The notes below the pieces were generated by a model. That model had not been told where the DNA came from. It ran no database searches and saw only the letters and a program-made list of their open reading frames with translations. This document shows positions 1 to 8,828 of a stretch of DNA of 64,000 nucleotides, one piece after another. This stretch comes from Citrobacter sp. Awk 4. Lineage in GTDB: Bacteria; Pseudomonadota; Gammaproteobacteria; Enterobacterales; Enterobacteriaceae. The stretch spans positions 33,223 through 97,222 of the forward strand of contig NZ_JANEWG010000013.1 of assembly GCF_028069725.1 (NCBI RefSeq). The letters are read 5' to 3'. The translations under genes and the position numbers were made by a program. Positions within the stretch are counted from its first letter, which is position 1. Each line of letters begins with the position of its first letter.

Positions 1-703
1 GAGGCGCCAGAAACAGAAACAGTCCCTCAGAATGCGAAAAGCGTTCCAGTTTTTCTTTGTCTGCCGCGCTTAATGGTCCGGTATGACGCAGGATCATCAA
101 CGTGCCATTCTCTGCCTGTACCAGCTCAACATGGCCAAGATGGCGAATGGCCTGTAGATCGGCAAGGCATGCCCTGAGACTGGGCAACAATGCCTCTAGC
201 TGGGGCACCAAAACCGGACACTGCGTCACTTCAACAATGTCACTGGAATTGGCTTTGCGAAATCCCATCTGGAGATGCTGCGTTTTGGGTTGATAGTTCA
301 GGCTCAGCCGCGCGCGACGACGATAATTCCACGCAGAACCGGCAATGACTTCAGAAACCTCATTTTTCATTAAACGCGCGAGCGCCGCACTTTTGCTTTG
401 CTGTTGCAGGGCAATGCTGGCATGTTGTTGCTGACATCCGCCGCAGACGCCAAAATGCGGACAGCGTGGTGTTTCACGCTCCGGACTCTCTTTCAGACGA
501 CGTTTAACCTGGGCGCGGGCGTACTGTTTTTTCTCTTCGGTAATAACGACTTCAGCGCTTTCTTGCGGCAGTAATCCCTGGATAAACAAGGCTTTACCGT
601 TGTGGCGAGCAACGCCCTGGCCAAAGGGATCCAGGTCATTGACTGTAACGGTTATGATCTGACGCGTCGTCACGCGTCGTTTTGCAGAGTAGAATTGCGC
701 CAT
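1..703 (-). CDS. rlmD: 23S rRNA (uracil-1939-C5)-methyltransferase RlmD, N-terminal part (runs off the left edge)
   Basis: The gene makes 5-methyluridine at position 1939 of 23S rRNA, using S-adenosylmethionine. About 234 N-terminal residues are visible; the E. coli protein is about 433, so the C-terminal methyltransferase domain lies outside the window. The start is the ATG at 703-701 ([10 protein letters not shown]...). It is followed by a TRAM-like RNA-binding segment and then the iron-sulfur cysteines in [13 protein letters not shown], which are typical of the RlmD/TrmA family. It is divergent from barA, with only 57 bases between the two starts, so the promoters must sit in or overlap that gap. 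The sequence is clearly rlmD (older name rumA); nothing looks broken in the visible part. Confidence 0.95.
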   Translation of the reverse strand, partial: MAQFYSAKRRVTTRQIITVTVNDLDPFGQGVARHNGKALFIQGLLPQESAEVVITEEKKQYARAQVKRRLKESPERETPRCPHFGVCGGCQQQHASIALQQQSKSAALARLMKNEVSEVIAGSAWNYRRRARLSLNYQPKTQHLQMGFRKANSSDIVEVTQCPVLVPQLEALLPSLRACLADLQAIRHLGHVELVQAENGTLMILRHTGPLSAADKEKLERFSHSEGLFLFLAP

Positions 704-760
704 CGACGAGATTTTTCTCAATTTAACAGTGTGACCCTAATTGTCCCATAACGGAACTCC

Positions 761-3517
761 ATGACCAACTACAGCCTGCGCGCACGCATGATGATTCTGA
801 TCCTGGCACCGACTGTCCTTATTGGTTTACTGCTCAGTATCTTTTTCGTCGTGCATCGCTATCACGACTTGCAGCGTCAACTGGAAGATGCCGGTGCCAG
901 CATTATCGAACCCCTTGCGGTCTCCAGCGAATATGGCATGAATCTGCAGAACCGCGAATCCATCGGCCAGTTGATCAGTGTCCTGCATCGCCGTCATTCC
1001 GATATTGTGCGGGCGATTTCGGTCTTTGATGAAAACAACAGGCTGTTTGTCACCTCGAATTTTCACCTCGACCCGACAGACATGCAGCTCGCCACTGGCA
1101 CACCGTTCCCCCGCAGGCTGAGCGCGATCCGCCACGGGGATATTATGATTCTCCGCACGCCTATTATTTCCGAGAGCTATTCGCCGGATGAGTCTGCGGT
1201 AAGTGACGCCAAAAACACCAAAAACATGTTGGGGTATGTGGCGCTGGAACTGGATCTCCGCTCGGTGCGACTACAGCAGTACAAAGAAATCTTTATTTCC
1301 AGCGTCATGATGCTGTTTTGCATCGGCATCGCGTTAATTTTCGGCTGGCGGCTGATGCGCGACGTCACCGGGCCTATTCGTAATATGGTGAATACCGTTG
1401 ACCGGATCCGCCGGGGGCAGCTCGACAGTCGCGTCGAAGGGTTCATGCTGGGCGAGCTGGATATGCTGAAAAATGGCATCAACTCGATGGCCATGTCGCT
1501 TGCGGCTTATCATGAAGAGATGCAGCACAACATTGATCAGGCGACCTCGGACCTGCGTGAAACGCTGGAGCAGATGGAGATCCAGAACGTTGAGCTGGAC
1601 CTGGCGAAGAAACGTGCCCAGGAGGCTGCGCGCATTAAGTCTGAGTTTCTGGCGAACATGTCCCACGAGCTGCGCACACCACTCAATGGCGTGATTGGCT
1701 TTACACGTCTGACGTTGAAAACCGAGCTAAATCCGACCCAGCGCGATCACCTGAATACCATCGAACGTTCGGCGAATAACCTGCTGGCGATCATTAATGA
1801 TGTGCTCGACTTCTCCAAGCTGGAAGCAGGCAAACTGATACTGGAAAGTATTCCCTTCCCGCTGCGTAATGCGCTCGATGAAGTCGTGACCCTCTTAGCC
1901 CACTCCTCGCACGATAAAGGGCTGGAGCTAACGCTCAATATTAAAAATGACGTGCCGGACAACGTCATTGGCGATCCGCTACGTCTACAGCAAGTGATCA
2001 CCAATTTGGTGGGGAACGCCATTAAATTCACCGAAAGCGGTAATATCGATATTCTGGTGGAGAAACGCGCGCTCAGTAACACCAAGGTGCAGATTGAAGT
2101 GCAGATCCGCGACACCGGCATTGGTATTCCTGAACGCGATCAGTCGCGGTTGTTCCAGGCGTTCCGCCAGGCAGACGCCAGCATTTCGCGCCGCCACGGG
2201 GGAACCGGGTTAGGACTGGTGATTACGCAAAAACTGGTCAACGAAATGGGCGGGGATATCTCGTTCCACAGCCAGCCTAATCGCGGCTCTACCTTCTGGT
2301 TCCATATCAATCTCGATCTCAACCCTAACGTTATCAGCGATGGCCCCTCGACCCGCTGCCTGGCGGGGAAACGTCTGGCGTATGTCGAACCGAATGCCAC
2401 CGCCGCGCAATGCACACTGGATCTGCTGAGTGATACACCGCTTGAAGTGATTTATAGCCCGACATTTTCGGCCTTACCGATCGATCACTACGATATTCTG
2501 CTGCTGAGCGTGCCGGTTACGCTCCGCGAGCCGCTCACCATGCAGCATGAAAGACTGGCAAAAGCAGCATCAATGACCGATTTCCTGCTGCTGGCGCTGC
2601 CTTGCCACGCCCAAATCAACGCAGAAGCGCTCAAACGGGGCGGAGCGGCCGCCTGTCTGTTAAAACCGCTGACCTCCACCCGTTTGCTGCCTGTATTGAG
2701 CGAATATTGCCATCTGAACCAAAGCGCCGAGTTACTGCCCGTTAATGAACGTAAAATTGCGATGTCGGTCATGGCGGTGGATGATAACCCCGCCAACCTG
2801 AAGCTTATCGGCGCTTTGCTGGAAGATAGCGTGCAGCACGTTGAGCTTTGCGACAGCGGCCATCAGGCGGTGGATCGCGCCAAACAGCTACAGTTTGATT
2901 TGATCCTGATGGATATTCAGATGCCGGATATGGATGGCATTCGCGCCTGCGAACTGATTCATCAACTTCCCCACCAACAGCAAACGCCGGTTATTGCCGT
3001 CACCGCACATGCTATGGCGGGGCAAAAAGAGAAGTTGCTGAGTGCTGGGATGAACGACTATCTGGCTAAACCGATTGAAGAAGAGAAGCTTTACAACCTG
3101 CTGCTGCGCTACAAGCCAGGAGTGGGAGTGACGAACCGAGTACAGGCGCCCGAACCGGTCGAATTTATCTTCAACCCGGATGCCACGCTCGACTGGCAAC
3201 TGGCGCTCAGGCAGGCGGCGGGAAAATCCTCCCTGGCGCGAGATATGCTGCAAATGTTGCTCGACTTTTTGCCGGAGGTTCGCAATAAGATTGAAGAACA
3301 ACTGGTCGGGGAGAACCCGGAAGGCCTTGTTGATTTAATCCACAAATTGCATGGTAGCTGCGGTTACAGCGGCGTACCGCGCATGAAAAGTCTTTGTCAG
3401 TTCATTGAGCAACAGCTGCGTAACGGAATCAAAGAAGAAGAGCTGGAGCCGGAACTGCTGGAGCTGCTCGATGAAATGGATAACGTCGCGCGGGAAGCCA
3501 AAAAGATGCTGGGATAA
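761..3517 (+). CDS. barA: Hybrid sensor histidine kinase BarA
   Basis: BarA is a membrane-bound tripartite sensor kinase that phosphorylates the response regulator UvrY (SirA/GacA), which switches on csrB and csrC. The 918 residues match the E. coli length. Visible in order are a first membrane segment near residues 10-31, a periplasmic domain, a second membrane segment near 175-195, HAMP, and a HisKA domain with [15 protein letters not shown] (phospho-His near 302). Next come a HATPase domain with DTGIGIP and GGTGLGL, a receiver with [11 protein letters not shown] (phospho-Asp near 718), and a C-terminal HPt with [12 protein letters not shown] (His near 861). All phosphorelay residues are present. 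The gene stands alone, transcribed away from rlmD. Its target csrB is about 3.2 kb downstream on the other strand. Confidence 0.98.
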   Translation: MTNYSLRARMMILILAPTVLIGLLLSIFFVVHRYHDLQRQLEDAGASIIEPLAVSSEYGMNLQNRESIGQLISVLHRRHSDIVRAISVFDENNRLFVTSNFHLDPTDMQLATGTPFPRRLSAIRHGDIMILRTPIISESYSPDESAVSDAKNTKNMLGYVALELDLRSVRLQQYKEIFISSVMMLFCIGIALIFGWRLMRDVTGPIRNMVNTVDRIRRGQLDSRVEGFMLGELDMLKNGINSMAMSLAAYHEEMQHNIDQATSDLRETLEQMEIQNVELDLAKKRAQEAARIKSEFLANMSHELRTPLNGVIGFTRLTLKTELNPTQRDHLNTIERSANNLLAIINDVLDFSKLEAGKLILESIPFPLRNALDEVVTLLAHSSHDKGLELTLNIKNDVPDNVIGDPLRLQQVITNLVGNAIKFTESGNIDILVEKRALSNTKVQIEVQIRDTGIGIPERDQSRLFQAFRQADASISRRHGGTGLGLVITQKLVNEMGGDISFHSQPNRGSTFWFHINLDLNPNVISDGPSTRCLAGKRLAYVEPNATAAQCTLDLLSDTPLEVIYSPTFSALPIDHYDILLLSVPVTLREPLTMQHERLAKAASMTDFLLLALPCHAQINAEALKRGGAAACLLKPLTSTRLLPVLSEYCHLNQSAELLPVNERKIAMSVMAVDDNPANLKLIGALLEDSVQHVELCDSGHQAVDRAKQLQFDLILMDIQMPDMDGIRACELIHQLPHQQQTPVIAVTAHAMAGQKEKLLSAGMNDYLAKPIEEEKLYNLLLRYKPGVGVTNRVQAPEPVEFIFNPDATLDWQLALRQAAGKSSLARDMLQMLLDFLPEVRNKIEEQLVGENPEGLVDLIHKLHGSCGYSGVPRMKSLCQFIEQQLRNGIKEEELEPELLELLDEMDNVAREAKKMLG

Positions 3518-3529
3518 AACGTTAAGTCT

Positions 3530-3590
3530 GAATGGCAATGCGTCTTATCTGGCCTGGGCATGTAAGCCATCAGGCCAGATGAGCCAGCCT
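3530..3590. repeat. Stem-loop / REP-like element between barA and the glycerate kinase gene
   Basis: The convergent gap holds a 10-bp inverted repeat, ATCTGGCCTG paired with CAGGCCAGAT, around a 14-base loop. It resembles the REP family but the core differs from the GCCGGATGGCG type seen elsewhere in the window. It could also act as a terminator for both converging genes, although there is no good T-run. Confidence 0.5.
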
Positions 3591-3600
3591 CAACAGACAA

Positions 3601-4743
3601 TCAGCGTACCCGTTGCCCCAATCTGATGGTCGCAGCCACGTTTCGCGCGGTCATCCGCACATTCTCGGCAGCATTTTTCAGCGCATCGTCCAGAGTGCAA
3701 ATGTTATAAATCACGCTAAATACGGCATCGATGCCATGTTGGTGCACCACGCCGACGTCTGCCGTTAAACTCCCGGCAATGCCTATCACCGGCTTATTGT
3801 AACGTTTCGCGATGCTGGCGACGCCAACGGGGACTTTGCCATGAATTGTCTGGCTGTCGATACGCCCTTCCCCGGTGATCACCAAATCCGCATCAATGAC
3901 ACAGGCATCCAGATGCAGAGCATCAGTCACTATCTCAATCCCACTACGTAATTCAGCGCCACAAAACGCGTACAGGGCGGCCCCCATCCCCCCCGCAGCA
4001 CCACCACCAGCAAGCTCAGAGACATCAACATCCAGATCGCGGGCAATCAACTGCGCATAGTGCGCCAGTGCCTTATCCAGGCGAGAGATCATTTCCGGCG
4101 TCGCCCCTTTCTGTGGGCCAAATACAGCCGACGCCCCCTCGTTTCCGGTTAATGGGTTAGTCACATCGCACGCCACGTCAATGTGGCACGCGGCAAGGCG
4201 TGTATCCAGTTGACTGATATCGATCTGTGCCAGTGCTTCCAGCGCTGCGCCGCCCGCCGCTATCTCGTTTTGTTGAGAATCCAGTAATCTTGCGCCCAGC
4301 GCCTGCATCATGCCCGCGCCGCCATCATTCGTGGCGCTACCGCCAAGGCCAATTATGATGTGTTCGACGCCTGCATCTAAGGCGTAGCGAATAAGCTCAC
4401 CCGTCCCCCACGAAGTCGTTTTGAGCGGATCGCGCAGTCCTGGCGGGACGTGTTCCAGACCGCTGGCGGCAGCCATTTCGATGAAGGCTGAGCGCTCATC
4501 GCCAGACAACCCGTAAAATGCGTCAACAGGCTTACCCAGAGGTCCCGTCACCTTAACATGTACAATTCGCCCCGCCGTCGCCTCAACCATAGCCTCGACC
4601 GTCCCTTCTCCACCGTCAGCAACCGGAATCTTCACGTAATCCGCGTCAGGCCAGATTTCGCGAAACCCCTGCTCAATGGCGGTCGCCACTTCAAGAGCAC
4701 TCAAACTTTCCTTATATGAGTCCGGCGCGATCACTATTTTCAT
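3601..4743 (-). CDS. garK: Glycerate 2-kinase (GarK/GlxK family)
   Basis: The 380-residue protein belongs to the glycerate kinase family that phosphorylates D-glycerate to 2-phosphoglycerate, the last step of glucarate/galactarate breakdown. Family signatures are visible: MKIVIAPDSYKESLSA at the N-terminus, PVADGGEGTVEAM, GGSATNDGGAGM, the ACDVTNPLTGNEGAS segment, and VITGEGRIDSQTIHGKVP. Length and start (ATG at 4743) fit the family. In Salmonella a glycerate kinase gene sits here between barA and gudD and serves the glucarate pathway. In this window the gud genes upstream are deleted apart from a short gudD fossil, so the kinase is an orphan of its local pathway, though it may still serve galactarate, glucarate or glyoxylate routes encoded elsewhere. 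Exact paralogue assignment (garK or glxK) is uncertain. Confidence 0.9.
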   Translation of the reverse strand: MKIVIAPDSYKESLSALEVATAIEQGFREIWPDADYVKIPVADGGEGTVEAMVEATAGRIVHVKVTGPLGKPVDAFYGLSGDERSAFIEMAAASGLEHVPPGLRDPLKTTSWGTGELIRYALDAGVEHIIIGLGGSATNDGGAGMMQALGARLLDSQQNEIAAGGAALEALAQIDISQLDTRLAACHIDVACDVTNPLTGNEGASAVFGPQKGATPEMISRLDKALAHYAQLIARDLDVDVSELAGGGAAGGMGAALYAFCGAELRSGIEIVTDALHLDACVIDADLVITGEGRIDSQTIHGKVPVGVASIAKRYNKPVIGIAGSLTADVGVVHQHGIDAVFSVIYNICTLDDALKNAAENVRMTARNVAATIRLGQRVR

Positions 4744-4795
4744 AAAGCATCCTTAATACAGGTCGACTCTGTTAAGCATACACTTGGTTTAGTGA

Positions 4796-4826
4796 TAAAA
4801 ACTGCCGGTTCCCTTCGAAACCGGCA
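4796..4826 (-). terminator. Rho-independent terminator after the gudD remnant
   Basis: Read on the minus strand, the stem TGCCGGTT / AACCGGCA closes an 8-base loop and is followed by GTTTTTATC. It lies 7 bases downstream of the surviving gudD stop codon and before the glycerate kinase gene. It is therefore probably the original terminator of the lost gud operon. It would now insulate garK from upstream readthrough. Confidence 0.7.
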
Positions 4827-4832
4827 CCTTGC

Positions 4833-4916
4833 TTAACGCACCATGCACGGGCGCTTGTTGTCGAATGTCCAGTTAGGGATCAGGTACTGCATCGGACCGG
4901 CGTCATTACGCGCACC
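4833..4916 (-). pseudogene. gudD: Fossil of gudD (glucarate dehydratase), last 27 codons only
   Basis: On the minus strand this frame reads [16 protein letters not shown] followed by [11 protein letters not shown] and a stop. This is what I recognise as the carboxyl terminus of enterobacterial glucarate dehydratase (D-glucarate to 5-dehydro-4-deoxyglucarate). Upstream in this frame homology fades within about ten codons and a stop codon follows, so more than 90 percent of the roughly 446-residue protein is missing. In E. coli and Salmonella gudD, gudX and the transporter gene gudP/gudT fill the space between this position and yqcA. Here only about 120 bases separate the fossil from the yqcA stop. 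The simplest reading is a deletion with one end inside gudD and the other near the start of the transporter gene. Confidence 0.82.
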
Positions 4917-5004
4917 ACCCGCAGCTTTTGCTGCAGATGTTTAACGCTCGCGCAAACTGAACGTCACAGGCATCATCCGGTGCATAACGTTTTGTTGAAT
5001 GGCA

Positions 5005-5036
5005 AAAGACAGGAGACCCCCTCATTAGGGGTCTGG
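5005..5036 (-). terminator. Probable terminator downstream of yqcA
   Basis: A stem AGACCCC / GGGGTCT with a short loop lies 3-30 bases past the yqcA stop, followed on the minus strand by CCTGTCTTTT. The T-run is weak, so termination efficiency is uncertain. Confidence 0.5.
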
Positions 5037-5038
5037 AT

Positions 5039-5488
5039 TCAGGAAAGTAGCGTGCCCCAGTGTTCAACCCAGGGATTTGATTCGCTTTCGGGTTCCGGAT
5101 GTTCGCCAGCATCAATCAGCAACATTTCTCCCACCCGTTGCGCGCTTTGTTCCTGCAATAACGCGTCAAATTGCTTACCGCCGTTACAGAAATTGGTGTA
5201 GCTACTGTCACCCAATGCAATCACGCCATAGCGCAGATTTGGCTGAAAGCCGAGACTCTCTTTGATGCCCTGGAACAACGGCACAATACTGTCGGGAAGA
5301 TCGCCCTGACCTGTCGTTGAGGTGACCACCAGAACGACTTTATCCTGATACGGCTGCCAGTCGGTCAACTCGGGATCTTCAAACACCTTAGCCTTATGAC
5401 CCTGCGCGGTAAGGATAGCTTCCGCCTCCTCCGCAACCAGCAACGCGTTTCCATACATTGTGCCGACAAAAATACCAATTTCCGCCAT
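5039..5488 (-). CDS. yqcA: Flavodoxin-like FMN-binding protein YqcA
   Basis: A 149-residue single-domain flavodoxin that carries FMN and probably acts as a low-potential electron carrier; its natural partner is not established. Visible are the FMN phosphate loop near residues 6-20 ([18 protein letters not shown]), the [12 protein letters not shown] loop near residues 56-68, and the isoalloxazine-side loop [16 protein letters not shown]. Length matches the E. coli protein, and the related MioC. It is the last gene of the yqcC-truC-yqcA operon, 18 bases after truC, and is followed by a probable terminator. The FMN-binding loops are intact. Confidence 0.93.
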   Translation of the reverse strand: MAEIGIFVGTMYGNALLVAEEAEAILTAQGHKAKVFEDPELTDWQPYQDKVVLVVTSTTGQGDLPDSIVPLFQGIKESLGFQPNLRYGVIALGDSSYTNFCNGGKQFDALLQEQSAQRVGEMLLIDAGEHPEPESESNPWVEHWGTLLS

Positions 5489-5506
5489 GACGATTTTCTC
5501 CCTGAA

Positions 5507-6289
5507 TTAAACCTGATGATGCTCATCCTGACTGGACGGCTCACTAAACTCAACCCTTTCATTCTCAGGGAGAAGTCCGCGCCAGCCAAACTGTGATAAT
5601 GCCTGCATCCAGACCGCATCCAGCCCGGCACGAATCGTCAGCGGTTCGCCAGTGAATGGATGTGTCAGCGCAAGCTGGCTCGCATGCAGCATCAATCTCT
5701 GGCAACCAAAATGCTCTGCCGCACTGCGGTTCTGGCGCAAATCGCCGTGTTTGCTGTCACCAATAATGGGATGGCGCAAATGCGCCAGATGGCGTCGGAG
5801 CTGGTGCTTGCGACCTGTTTTGGGATCAAGCTCGACTAAACCATAACGGGTCGTGGGGTAACGCCCGGTCGCCACCGGCATTTCAACAGTCGCCAGACCA
5901 CGATAATGCGTCACCGCAGGCTGCGGGCCTTTATCATCACGGGCAAACTTATCGGCAATTTTATCCAGCTCTTCCACCAGCGGGTAGTCCAGTACAGCGT
6001 CATCCATTAACCAGCCACGGACAATCGCATGGTAGCGTTTCTGAATTTGGTGCTGTTCAAATTGCTGCGCAAGCCGACGCCCGGCTTCGCTGGATAACCC
6101 CATCAGCAGTACGCCGGAGGTGGGTCTGTCGAGTCGATGAGCGGTAAAGACATGCTGACCAATCTGGTCACGCACCGTTTGCATCACCACGACTTTTTCA
6201 TCGCGATCCAGCCAGCTACGGTGCACTAACCAACCGGAGGGCTTATTCACAGCAACCAGCCACTCATCCTGGTAAAGAATTTCCAGCAT
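5507..6289 (-). CDS. truC: tRNA pseudouridine(65) synthase TruC
   Basis: TruC converts uridine 65 in the T-stem/acceptor region of certain tRNAs, such as tRNA-Ile1 and tRNA-Asp, to pseudouridine. The 260 residues fit the RluA/RsuA superfamily. The catalytic aspartate is in the hallmark AHRLDRPTSGVLLMG near residues 50-65. RYGLVELDPKTGRKHQLRRHLA near residues 148-170 is the second conserved block. The N-terminus MLEILYQDEWLVAVNKPSGW is typical, with no S4 domain. The start codon overlaps the stop of yqcC by one base (TGATG), so translation is probably coupled. The last 20 or so residues are acidic and polar and vary between species. Confidence 0.96.
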   Translation of the reverse strand: MLEILYQDEWLVAVNKPSGWLVHRSWLDRDEKVVVMQTVRDQIGQHVFTAHRLDRPTSGVLLMGLSSEAGRRLAQQFEQHQIQKRYHAIVRGWLMDDAVLDYPLVEELDKIADKFARDDKGPQPAVTHYRGLATVEMPVATGRYPTTRYGLVELDPKTGRKHQLRRHLAHLRHPIIGDSKHGDLRQNRSAAEHFGCQRLMLHASQLALTHPFTGEPLTIRAGLDAVWMQALSQFGWRGLLPENERVEFSEPSSQDEHHQV

Positions 6290-6618
6290 CAGGCTTTATC
6301 GCTCGTGAACAACGCATCCAGTTCCTGCAACGCCTGCAGGAGTATTTCGCGCTGCGGATGATCGGCCTCCAGCGCCATTTCATAATAAGGGGCGATAGCA
6401 AAAGCGTCCGGGAGCGGCTGCGCGTCGTCGATCAACGCATGCATACGGGGGATTAGCACCCATTGCAACCATTCGACAGGCGCCATGGTATCCATACAAA
6501 AAGGCTGTGTGCTGGTAAACAGGTGAGATTGTGGTTCATCCATTCTCCAGTGTTGATGTTCACGCAGTAAAGCTTCAAGCGCATGTAACTGCTGGCGCAC
6601 ACGTTCATGAGTCGTCAC
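6289..6618 (-). CDS. yqcC: YqcC family protein (DUF446), function unknown
   Basis: A small 109-residue acidic protein of the YqcC/DUF446 family; the function is not known. I place the start at the GTG at 6618 (MTTHERVRQQLHALE...), because GAGG lies about 9 bases upstream and the E. coli protein begins there. A longer frame back to 6675 would run into the csrB terminator region. The conserved middle DTMAPVEWLQWVLIPRMHALI is present. It is the first gene of the yqcC-truC-yqcA operon. It starts about 60 bases after the 3' end of csrB on the same strand, so leak-through from csrB could contribute to its expression. Confidence 0.92.
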   Translation of the reverse strand: MTTHERVRQQLHALEALLREHQHWRMDEPQSHLFTSTQPFCMDTMAPVEWLQWVLIPRMHALIDDAQPLPDAFAIAPYYEMALEADHPQREILLQALQELDALFTSDKA

Positions 6619-6677
6619 GATAAAAACCTCATTGATGAAAAACTGGCGCGAAGAATAGCATTTATAGACGGGCAAAT

Positions 6678-7041
6678 AAAAAAAGGGAGCACTGTAAAAA
6701 CAGTGCTCCCGGTTCGTTTCGCAGCAATCCAGCTACTTTTGGTGCTCCCTGCTCATCCATGACAACTTTTCCTGTGGTCTTACGACCTGTTCATCCTGAA
6801 CATTAGCATCCTGCTTCACACCACCCCGGTGCGATCAACTTCATCCTGAAGTTTCCCGGTCATCCTAACCCACCGAACGTCCCGACCGGCTCTCGTTCTC
6901 CCTCCTGGAGGTGTCCTTTAACGCATCCTGCGCTATCCTCTTCACTTCATCCTGAAGCCTTTCCTTGCTACACCGTCCTGGTGTGTCCTGTTGAAGTGTC
7001 ATCATCCTGATGTTCACTTCGGTGTGCGACTCCTTGTCGAC
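6678..7041 (-). ncRNA. csrB: CsrB regulatory RNA (CsrA-sequestering)
   Basis: The minus strand from GTCGAC at 7041 to the U-run at about 6678 gives a roughly 364-nucleotide RNA. It contains about 20 GGA motifs, many as CAGGATG or AGGATG in the loops of short hairpins such as TTCAGGATGAA and CACCAGGACGGTG. Such loops bind and titrate the RNA-binding protein CsrA. It ends in a strong hairpin, GGGAGCACTG / CAGTGCTCCC, followed by TTTTTTTATT. Position between syd and yqcC, length and both ends match E. coli csrB. Small frames within it are chance. Transcription is driven by the BarA-UvrY system; barA is in the same window. Confidence 0.97.
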
Positions 7042-7080
7042 GGACATAGAATCGCCTGTTTCGTCATGTCTTACAAGGCG
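7042..7080 (-). promoter_or_regulatory. Putative csrB core promoter
   Basis: On the minus strand upstream of the csrB 5' end, TTGTAA lies near -35 and TTCTAT near -10. The spacing of about 19 is long and the match to consensus is modest, as expected for a promoter that needs an activator. The assignment rests mainly on the conserved RNA start at GTCGAC. Confidence 0.45.
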
Positions 7081-7200
7081 CTTACAGGCAATACCTTAAG
7101 GATATTTTCATTTGAAAGTGAGCAAAAAATAAATAAGTTATTGATTAATATTTATTTAATAAAGTTTTATAGGGTTAAGTATTTACTTATATCCTGGCGA

Positions 7201-7232
7201 TCTCTTACAGGGTTTGTAAGAGATCTCTCACA
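7201..7232 (-). promoter_or_regulatory. UvrY (SirA/GacA) binding palindrome upstream of csrB
   Basis: The 18-base element TGTAAGAGATCTCTCACA at 7215-7232 is an almost perfect inverted repeat of the GacA-box type (TGTAAG-N6-CTTACA). It is centred about 182 bases upstream of the csrB start. Just beside it TCTCTTACA (7201-7209) forms a second, 9-bp inverted repeat with TGTAAGAGA (7215-7223), so one half site is shared. The AT-rich stretch at 7120-7190 between this site and the promoter could hold an IHF bend. Confidence 0.85.
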
Positions 7233-7251
7233 AAGAAATGGGCGACAGGGA

Positions 7252-7797
7252 TTACAGAAGAGGCTTAAGTTGAGTGAGAAATTCCGCAAGAGAAGCGGCC
7301 AGCACGTGGCGATTACGCGTGCCCAGCGTCTCTTTGCATACTTCTCCAGAAAGATTGCACACTGAAATGACCTCGAGTTCATTTTCCAGGGTGGCAATAA
7401 AAAGCGTCGGTGATAACTTGAGACGTTTCTGTGTGACCAGATGACCGATCAGGTTTTCCTGAACTCGTCTGAAATCATCCACACTCCAGGTTTGCAACAG
7501 CGTCAATGTCTGATCGGCAAATTGCGCGTGCATATCCCCGGCGAACTGGGTGGTATAAAACGAATGAATTGCTGGTTGTATCACAATATCAAAAGCCCGT
7601 TCAACGGCGTTTACATTCGCCTCTCCTTCAAAAGGTTGCGGCTGCCAGTACACCGCCTCACCGGTTGAAGAAATAACACAAGGTGAAGGAACGCCGTAGA
7701 GTTCTTCGCTCAACGGCCAACTGTCATGTTTTTCATGCCATGCATCACAATAGCGTGTTGTAAAGGCCTTCAGGGCCTGTGCTGTCTGTTCGTCCAC
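7252..7797 (-). CDS. syd: SecY-interacting protein Syd
   Basis: Syd is a peripheral inner-membrane protein that binds SecY and may check the quality of the translocon. I place the start at the GTG at 7797, giving 181 residues ([17 protein letters not shown]...). This matches the E. coli length and has AGAGAG upstream; a frame open further to 8055 overlaps queF and is not credible. Conserved segments include [35 protein letters not shown] and the C-terminal [16 protein letters not shown]. It is divergent from queF, with about 68 bases between starts. The csrB control region lies just past its 3' end. Confidence 0.95.
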   Translation of the reverse strand: MDEQTAQALKAFTTRYCDAWHEKHDSWPLSEELYGVPSPCVISSTGEAVYWQPQPFEGEANVNAVERAFDIVIQPAIHSFYTTQFAGDMHAQFADQTLTLLQTWSVDDFRRVQENLIGHLVTQKRLKLSPTLFIATLENELEVISVCNLSGEVCKETLGTRNRHVLAASLAEFLTQLKPLL

Positions 7798-7865
7798 CGA
7801 TTTCTCTCTTAACAAAAGCCAGGATACACTTGACGCATAGTGTATCTGGTTTATGACGGTGAAAC

Positions 7866-8714
7866 ATGTCTTCTTATGAAAACCATCAGGCGCTTGACGG
7901 CCTGACTCTCGGTAAATCAACAGATTATCGGGATATTTACGACGCAAGTTTGTTGCAGGGCGTCCCGCGCAGCCTGAATCGCGATCCGCTGGATTTAAAA
8001 GCAGATAATCTGCCTTTTCACGGCGCGGATATCTGGACGTTGTATGAACTGTCATGGCTGAATGCGAAAGGGTTGCCGCAAGTCGCCGTGGGTCATGTCG
8101 AGCTGGATTACACCAGCCTCAATCTGATTGAATCAAAAAGCTTTAAGCTCTACCTGAACAGCTTTAACCAGACACGCTTTGAGCGTTGGGAGGATGTCCG
8201 CCGAACGCTGGAAAACGATCTGCGCGCCTGCGCCCAGGGCGATGTCAGCGTTGCGTTGTACCGGCTTGATGAACTGGAAGGACTACCCATCGCTCATTTC
8301 CACGGTAGCTGCATCGACGATCAGGATATCGCTATTGATAACTATCAGTTCAGCACCGACTATCTGGAAAATGCCGCCAGTGGCGAAAAAGTGGTAGAAG
8401 AGACGCTGGTCAGCCACTTGTTGAAATCTAACTGCCTGATCACTCACCAGCCAGACTGGGGCTCCATACAAATTCAGTATCGCGGCCGAAAAATTGATCG
8501 TGAGAAATTGCTACGTTACCTGGTCTCTTTCCGCCATCACAATGAGTTCCACGAACAGTGTGTGGAGCGGATTTTCAACGACATTTTGCGCTTCTGCCAG
8601 CCGGAGAAACTGAGTGTCTACGCGCGCTACACACGACGCGGCGGCCTGGATATTAACCCCTGGCGTACCAACACTGATTTCGTGCCTGCCATCGGAAGAC
8701 TGGTCCGTCAGTAA
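7866..8714 (+). CDS. queF: NADPH-dependent 7-cyano-7-deazaguanine reductase QueF
   Basis: QueF reduces the nitrile preQ0 to preQ1, the last step before insertion into tRNA in queuosine synthesis. It is the 282-residue long (two-domain) form of the tunnelling-fold family. The catalytic cysteine is in [15 protein letters not shown] (Cys near 190) and the general acid aspartate is in the same segment. The substrate-binding [11 protein letters not shown] block follows. The N-terminal half carries the non-catalytic tunnelling-fold repeat. The start ATG at 7866 follows GGTGAAAC. It stands between syd (divergent) and ppnN (same strand, about 114 bases on), probably as its own unit. Confidence 0.97.
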   Translation: MSSYENHQALDGLTLGKSTDYRDIYDASLLQGVPRSLNRDPLDLKADNLPFHGADIWTLYELSWLNAKGLPQVAVGHVELDYTSLNLIESKSFKLYLNSFNQTRFERWEDVRRTLENDLRACAQGDVSVALYRLDELEGLPIAHFHGSCIDDQDIAIDNYQFSTDYLENAASGEKVVEETLVSHLLKSNCLITHQPDWGSIQIQYRGRKIDREKLLRYLVSFRHHNEFHEQCVERIFNDILRFCQPEKLSVYARYTRRGGLDINPWRTNTDFVPAIGRLVRQ

Positions 8715-8828
8715 TCTTTTTTTCTCAATTTTGCGCGCCGGATTCCGCGCGCAAGGTTGTGAAAGGTCATAAGCCAGCGCTATTGTAATCATTAGGGAAT
8801 GACGTGTTGCGTCCCATAAGGAGTTTAC

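Noticed and set aside
4906..5115. 69-codon minus-strand frame across the gud deletion
   Set aside because: It starts inside yqcA in another frame and ends in the gudD fossil in the wrong frame. No known protein features.
6678..7041. Short repeated motifs that look at first like a CRISPR array
   Set aside because: The repeats are 6-8-base CsrA-binding motifs at irregular spacing, not 28-37-base repeats with spacers.
6865..7047. 60-codon frame on the minus strand
   Set aside because: It lies inside csrB, a structured non-coding RNA with many GGA loops.
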